Shown here piece by piece: positions 60,220-64,000 of a stretch of 64,000 nucleotides of DNA. Position 1 is the stretch's first letter; each line of letters starts with the position of its first letter. Below the pieces are notes generated by a model that saw only the letters and a list, made by a program, of their open reading frames with translations, was not told the origin of the DNA and ran no database searches. A program made the position numbers and the translations under genes. The stretch comes from Gammaproteobacteria bacterium (GTDB lineage: Bacteria > Pseudomonadota > Gammaproteobacteria > Enterobacterales > Psychrobiaceae), in assembly GCA_013214945.1 (NCBI GenBank), contig JABSRT010000002.1:1-64000 (forward strand). Direction: 5' to 3'.

Positions 60220-61806
60220 ATGTCAGCATCAAGACCTATCAAACGCGCTTTATTAAGCGTTTCAGATAAAAACGGTATCGTCGAATTCGCACGTTCACTA
60301 AGCGAGCAAGGCATTGAAATTCTTTCAACGGGTGGTACCGCCAAACTGCTGGAAGCAAACGGAGTTAGTTGTATCGAAGTGTCTGATTACACCGGACACC
60401 CAGAAATCATGGATGGTCGCGTTAAAACACTGCACCCTAAAATTCACGGTGGTATTTTAGCCCGTCGCGGCGTTGACGAAGACGTAATGGCGCAAAATAA
60501 TATCAACCCAATCGATATGGTTGTGGTTAACCTTTACCCTTTTGCCGATACCGTGGCTAAAGAAGGTTGTTCACTGGAAGATGCGATTGAAAATATCGAT
60601 ATCGGTGGACCAACAATGGTGCGTTCAACGGCTAAAAACCACAAAGATACGACTATTATCGTTAATGCTAGCGATTACGATCGCGTATTAAGCGAAATGA
60701 AAGAAAATGACGGTTCACTAACTTATCAGACTCGTTTTGATCTCGCGATTGCCGCTTTTGAGCATACCGCAGCTTACGACGGCATGATCGCCAACTACTT
60801 CGGCACCATGGTGCCATCGCACGGTGAGCCAAGTGAAGACGGGTCTAAATTCGCTCGTACTTTCAATAGCCAATTTATTAAGCAGCAAGACTTACGCTAC
60901 GGTGAAAACAGCCATCAAAAAGCGGCATTTTATGTTGAAGAAAACCCAGCTGAAGCGTCGGTATCTACCGCTAAGCAACTACAAGGTAAAGCGTTATCAT
61001 TTAATAATATCGCAGATACTGATTCGGCCCTTGAGTGTGTTAAAGAATTCGATCAGCCAGCTTGTGTTATCGTAAAACACGCAAACCCATGTGGCGTTGC
61101 GATTGGCGATGATATTTTGTCAGCTTATGAACGTGCTTTTAAAACGGATCCAACGTCAGCCTTTGGTGGCATTATCGCTTTTAACCGCGAATTAGACGCA
61201 GCAACGGCCCAAGCCATTGTTGATCGTCAATTTGTTGAAGTTATTATTGCACCTGCTGTCAGTGACGAAGCACAAAAAATTGTAGCGGCTAAGAAAAATG
61301 TTCGCTTGCTAGAATGTGGTGAGTTTACCGCTAAAGCACCTGCCTACGATTACAAACGCGTTAATGGCGGCATGTTAGTGCAAGACAAAGATTTAGGTCA
61401 GGTTACCCTAGCCGATCTAAAGATTGTGTCTAAGCGTCAGCCAAGCGAGCAAGAACTAACGGATCTTATGTTCTGTTGGAAAGTCGCTAAATTCGTTAAG
61501 TCGAACGCGATTGTTTATGCCCGTGACGGCATGACCATTGGCGTTGGCGCTGGCCAAATGAGCCGCGTTTACTCAGCAAAAGTTGCCGGTATTAAAGCCC
61601 AAGACGAAGGGCTAGTTGTGGAAGGTAGCGTAATGGCTTCTGATGCATTTTTCCCATTCCGTGATGGTATCGATGCAGCAGCTGCTGCAGGCATTAGCTG
61701 TGTTATTCAGCCGGGTGGTTCAATTCGTGATGAAGAAATCATTGCCGCTGCAGATGAAGCGAACATGACCATGATCTTCACTGGCATGCGTCACTTCCGC
61801 CATTAA
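60220..61806 (+). CDS. purH: AICAR transformylase / IMP cyclohydrolase
   Basis: This bifunctional enzyme (528 aa) catalyses the last two steps of IMP synthesis, using 10-formyl-THF. The cyclohydrolase half starts [20 protein letters not shown] and has [11 protein letters not shown]. The transformylase half includes the catalytic Lys-His pair in [12 protein letters not shown], and the C-terminus [15 protein letters not shown]...TGMRHFRH is typical. The ATG at 60220 gives the usual length of 528-529 aa. purD lies 200 bp downstream on the same strand. It draws on the same folate pool as PurU and GlyA. Confidence 0.97.
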   Translation: MSASRPIKRALLSVSDKNGIVEFARSLSEQGIEILSTGGTAKLLEANGVSCIEVSDYTGHPEIMDGRVKTLHPKIHGGILARRGVDEDVMAQNNINPIDMVVVNLYPFADTVAKEGCSLEDAIENIDIGGPTMVRSTAKNHKDTTIIVNASDYDRVLSEMKENDGSLTYQTRFDLAIAAFEHTAAYDGMIANYFGTMVPSHGEPSEDGSKFARTFNSQFIKQQDLRYGENSHQKAAFYVEENPAEASVSTAKQLQGKALSFNNIADTDSALECVKEFDQPACVIVKHANPCGVAIGDDILSAYERAFKTDPTSAFGGIIAFNRELDAATAQAIVDRQFVEVIIAPAVSDEAQKIVAAKKNVRLLECGEFTAKAPAYDYKRVNGGMLVQDKDLGQVTLADLKIVSKRQPSEQELTDLMFCWKVAKFVKSNAIVYARDGMTIGVGAGQMSRVYSAKVAGIKAQDEGLVVEGSVMASDAFFPFRDGIDAAAAAGISCVIQPGGSIRDEEIIAAADEANMTMIFTGMRHFRH

Positions 61807-62006
61807 GATTTTTTGTTGAGCTAATCTCGGACTTTGTGACGAACCAAGCTTGAGGTTATCTATACCAAAAATCATTGAAATTGCAGTGAAGCCGTCAAAC
61901 ATTGAATAGCATGAGCTTATGTTTTATAAGTGATTGTTATTCTAAGCGAAGACAATAAAGCTGCGGTTTCAAGGATGACGGGTATATACATATTAAGGTA
62001 TTACAG

Positions 62007-63290
62007 ATGAATGTATTAGTTATCGGTGGCGGTGGTCGCGAGCATGCATTGGCATGGAAAGCGGCACAGTCGACTAAGGTTAGTAAAGTTTTTGTTGCTC
62101 CGGGTAATGCGGGCACTACCTTAGAATCTAAGCTTGAAAATATCGCGCTTGATGTTAATGACATCGAAGGCTTAATCGCCTTTGCAAAATCAAATGACGT
62201 AACAGTGACTATTGTCGGCCCAGAAGCGCCGTTAGTGATTGGCGTGGTTGACGCGTTTGAAGCGGCCGGACTTAACTGTTTTGGTCCACGTCAGGGCGCA
62301 GCTCAACTTGAAGGCTCTAAAGCTTTTGCTAAAGACTTTTTAGACCGTCATAACATTCCAACCGCTTGGTATCAAAATTTTACCGAAGTTGAGCCAGCTT
62401 TGGCTTATGTTCGTGAAAAAGGTGCGCCAATAGTAATCAAGGCCGACGGCCTAGCTGCTGGTAAAGGCGTGATCGTTGCAATGACTTTGGCTGAAGCTGA
62501 AGACGCGATTGAAGATATGCTAGCTGGCAATGTTTTTGGTGATGCTGGTAGTCGTGTAGTCATTGAAGAGTTTCTTGATGGTGAAGAAGCGTCATTTATC
62601 GTGATGGTTGACGGTAAAAACGTATTGCCAATGGCAACTAGTCAAGATCATAAACGTGTTGGCAATGGTGATACGGGTCCAAATACTGGCGGTATGGGTG
62701 CTTATTCTCCTGCTCCTGTTGTAACGGCTGAGATTCATGATCGTATTATGAACGAAGTTATTTACCCAACCGTAGAAGGCATGGCGGCAGAAGGCAATAC
62801 TTATACTGGCTTCCTTTACGCTGGCCTAATGATCATGAGTGACGGCACGCCAAAAGTTATCGAGTTTAACTGTCGTTTTGGTGATCCAGAAACTCAACCA
62901 ATCATGATGCGCTTAAAGTCAGATTTGGTTGAATTGGTTGAAGCGTCTTTTGCGCAAAAGCTAGATCAGGTTACTGCTGATTTTGATAGGCGACCTGCTG
63001 TTGGTGTCGTGCTAGCGGCTGGTGGTTATCCTAGCGATTATGCCAAAGGTGATGTTATCACTAACATTCCTAGTGCGACTGCTGATACTAAAGTATTTCA
63101 CGCCGGCACTAAGCTTAATGGTAGCGACGTGGTAACAGCCGGTGGTCGAGTGCTTTGTGCAACAGCACTGGGCAATACGGTGACGCAGGCGCAGCAACGT
63201 GCTTATCAAGTTGCAGAGCAAATTCGTTGGGATAAAGCTTTTTATCGTACCGACATTGCTTACCGTGCTATCGCGCGCGAACAGTCTTAG
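62007..63290 (+). CDS. purD: Phosphoribosylamine-glycine ligase
   Basis: PurD joins glycine to phosphoribosylamine with ATP in purine synthesis (427 aa). It has MNVLVIGGGGREHALAWKA at the N-terminus, the ATP-grasp core (PIVIKADGLAAGKGVIVA and EEFLDGEEASFIVM), the signature FNCRFGDPETQ near residue 290 and the C-terminal RxDIAYRAI. An AAGG site precedes the ATG. It is paired with purH as in other gammaproteobacteria. Confidence 0.97.
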   Translation: MNVLVIGGGGREHALAWKAAQSTKVSKVFVAPGNAGTTLESKLENIALDVNDIEGLIAFAKSNDVTVTIVGPEAPLVIGVVDAFEAAGLNCFGPRQGAAQLEGSKAFAKDFLDRHNIPTAWYQNFTEVEPALAYVREKGAPIVIKADGLAAGKGVIVAMTLAEAEDAIEDMLAGNVFGDAGSRVVIEEFLDGEEASFIVMVDGKNVLPMATSQDHKRVGNGDTGPNTGGMGAYSPAPVVTAEIHDRIMNEVIYPTVEGMAAEGNTYTGFLYAGLMIMSDGTPKVIEFNCRFGDPETQPIMMRLKSDLVELVEASFAQKLDQVTADFDRRPAVGVVLAAGGYPSDYAKGDVITNIPSATADTKVFHAGTKLNGSDVVTAGGRVLCATALGNTVTQAQQRAYQVAEQIRWDKAFYRTDIAYRAIAREQS

Positions 63291-63300
63291 TTTGACTGAT

Positions 63301-63329
63301 ACTCAGGTTAGCGCCTTGCTAACCTGAGT
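63301..63329 (+). terminator. Hairpin after purD
   Basis: A perfect 12-bp stem (ACTCAGGTTAGC with GCTAACCTGAGT) and a 5-nt loop lie 10 bases after the purD stop. The tail (ACTTTATC) is only partly T-rich. Confidence 0.75.
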
Positions 63330-63428
63330 ACTTTATCGAAAGTTATCCCGCTTAAATACCTACGCATAAATTATCTGTTTTGAGTTCACGATTCTAAGTC
63401 TCAGTCCAATTCTTTTAACCCGCTTTAC

Positions 63429-63457
63429 TTGCTCTATTTTTATCCTCTGGTTATAAT
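63429..63457 (+). promoter_or_regulatory. Sigma-70 promoter of rplY
   Basis: TTGCTC and TATAAT are separated by 17 bases and followed by a GC-rich GCCGCTCC, typical of growth-rate-controlled ribosomal genes. Confidence 0.7.
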
Positions 63458-63482
63458 GCCGCTCCGAATTTTTCGGAAACGC

Positions 63483-63507
63483 GGGGATTTTGGTCGCAAA
63501 AATCCTC
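63483..63507 (+). promoter_or_regulatory. Leader hairpin of rplY
   Basis: A stem of nine pairs (GGGGATTTT with AAAAATCCTC, one G-T pair) around GGTCGCA lies in the untranslated leader, 33 bases before the ATG. It could mimic the 5S rRNA site of L25 for autoregulation. This is an inference. Confidence 0.4.
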
Positions 63508-63540
63508 AACCTTAAATACATTTATTTGGAGACATTAACA

Positions 63541-64000
63541 TGTCTAATATTATTCTTGATGCAGAACTTCGTACAGACCTAGGGAAAGGTGCGAGCCGCC
63601 GCCTACGTCACGCGAATCAAATGCCTGCAATCATCTACGGTGGCGAAGCTGCTCCTATTTCGATCACGCTAGCTCAAAACAAATTCTTCAAAGCTCAAGA
63701 AGAAGAAGCATTTTACTCTTCAATTCTTACTATCAAAGTTGACGGTAAAGAAGAGAAAGTAATCGTTAAAGCTATGCAACGTCACAGCCACAAGCCAATC
63801 GTTAACCACGCTGACTTCCTACGTGTTGACGAAACTCACGAAATCCACACTCAAGTGCCTGTACACTTCCTAAACGAAGATACTAACGCAGCACTTAAAG
63901 CTGGCGGCGTTATCTCTCACAACATGAGCACTGTTGAAGTTGCATGTTTGCCTGCTAACCTTCCTGAGTTCATCGAAGTTGATGTTGCTGCTCTAGAAGT
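63541..64000 (+). CDS. rplY: 50S ribosomal protein L25/Ctc type, 3' end outside window
   Basis: The frame runs from the ATG at 63541 (GGAG site) to the window edge without a stop, giving 153 codons. The N-terminus MSNIILDAELRTDLGKGASR, the L25 core with RLRHANQMPAIIYGG, and the Ctc C-terminal domain (VHFLNEDTNAALKAGGVISH, EVACLPANLPEFIEVDV) identify the long form of L25 (about 200 aa), which binds 5S rRNA. The gene is cut by the window, not broken. Confidence 0.95.

Overview
The window reads as chromosomal DNA of a marine or brackish gammaproteobacterium, most likely of the Alteromonadales/Shewanella-Psychromonas type. This rests on gene content and style only: UbiF-type ubiquinone hydroxylase, purH-purD, long L25 (Ctc-type) rplY, a Leu-Gln-Met-Gln-Leu tRNA cluster, Na+-linked transport (BCCT and NhaC), classic Fur boxes, and an intergenic repeat ending in ATACCAAT. 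Coding density is high and no integrase, transposase, phage gene or CRISPR array was seen.

Layout. Positions 1-653 are noncoding, with three intrinsic terminators in series and two related repeat units. 654-4508 is an AT-rich cell-surface/small-molecule cassette (acyltransferase-3, WalW-like deacetylase, ATP-grasp ligase, convergent low-molecular-weight tyrosine phosphatase). About 4.7-37.7 kb plus 44.1-45.3 kb is a nearly complete glycine betaine catabolic island: glyA-soxBDAG-purU (minus), a GGDEF/EAL protein, divergent gbcB/gbcA, a BCCT transporter, fdsGBA-fdhD-fdsD (minus), a GlxA/AraC regulator resembling GbdR, and dipeptidase-DUF5943-dgcA-dgcB-etfA-etfB (plus). Formaldehyde dehydrogenase fdhA lies a little further on.

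How these work together: betaine enters by the BCCT carrier. GbcAB removes one methyl group to give dimethylglycine. DgcAB with its dedicated ETF gives sarcosine, and SoxBDAG gives glycine plus a folate-bound C1 unit. GlyA makes serine, PurU releases formate from 10-formyl-THF, FdhA oxidises free formaldehyde to formate, and the FdsABGD complex oxidises formate to CO2 with NADH formation. Demethylation is therefore tied to energy recovery within one locus.

37.7-45.7 kb holds a TonB-dependent receptor, two decayed genes (a truncated diguanylate cyclase and a small Gln-rich protein), a periplasmic binding protein, a Fur-boxed pseudoazurin and fdhA. 45.7-51.3 kb holds NhaC and a divergent response regulator / binding protein / hybrid kinase operon. 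51.4-58.2 kb holds pgi, manC, manB, an EamA transporter and ubiF. 58.3-59.3 kb is the tRNA cluster with a duplicated tRNA-Leu 3' end. 59.4 kb to the end holds a PqiA-like protein, purH, purD and the 5' part of rplY, which is cut by the window edge.

The points most worth a second look are the two adjacent pseudogenes whose in-frame stops all sit where Gln codons are expected, shared operator-like motifs across the betaine genes, mutually exclusive hairpins between pseudoazurin and fdhA, the tandem terminator units at the left edge, and the four-gene surface cassette.
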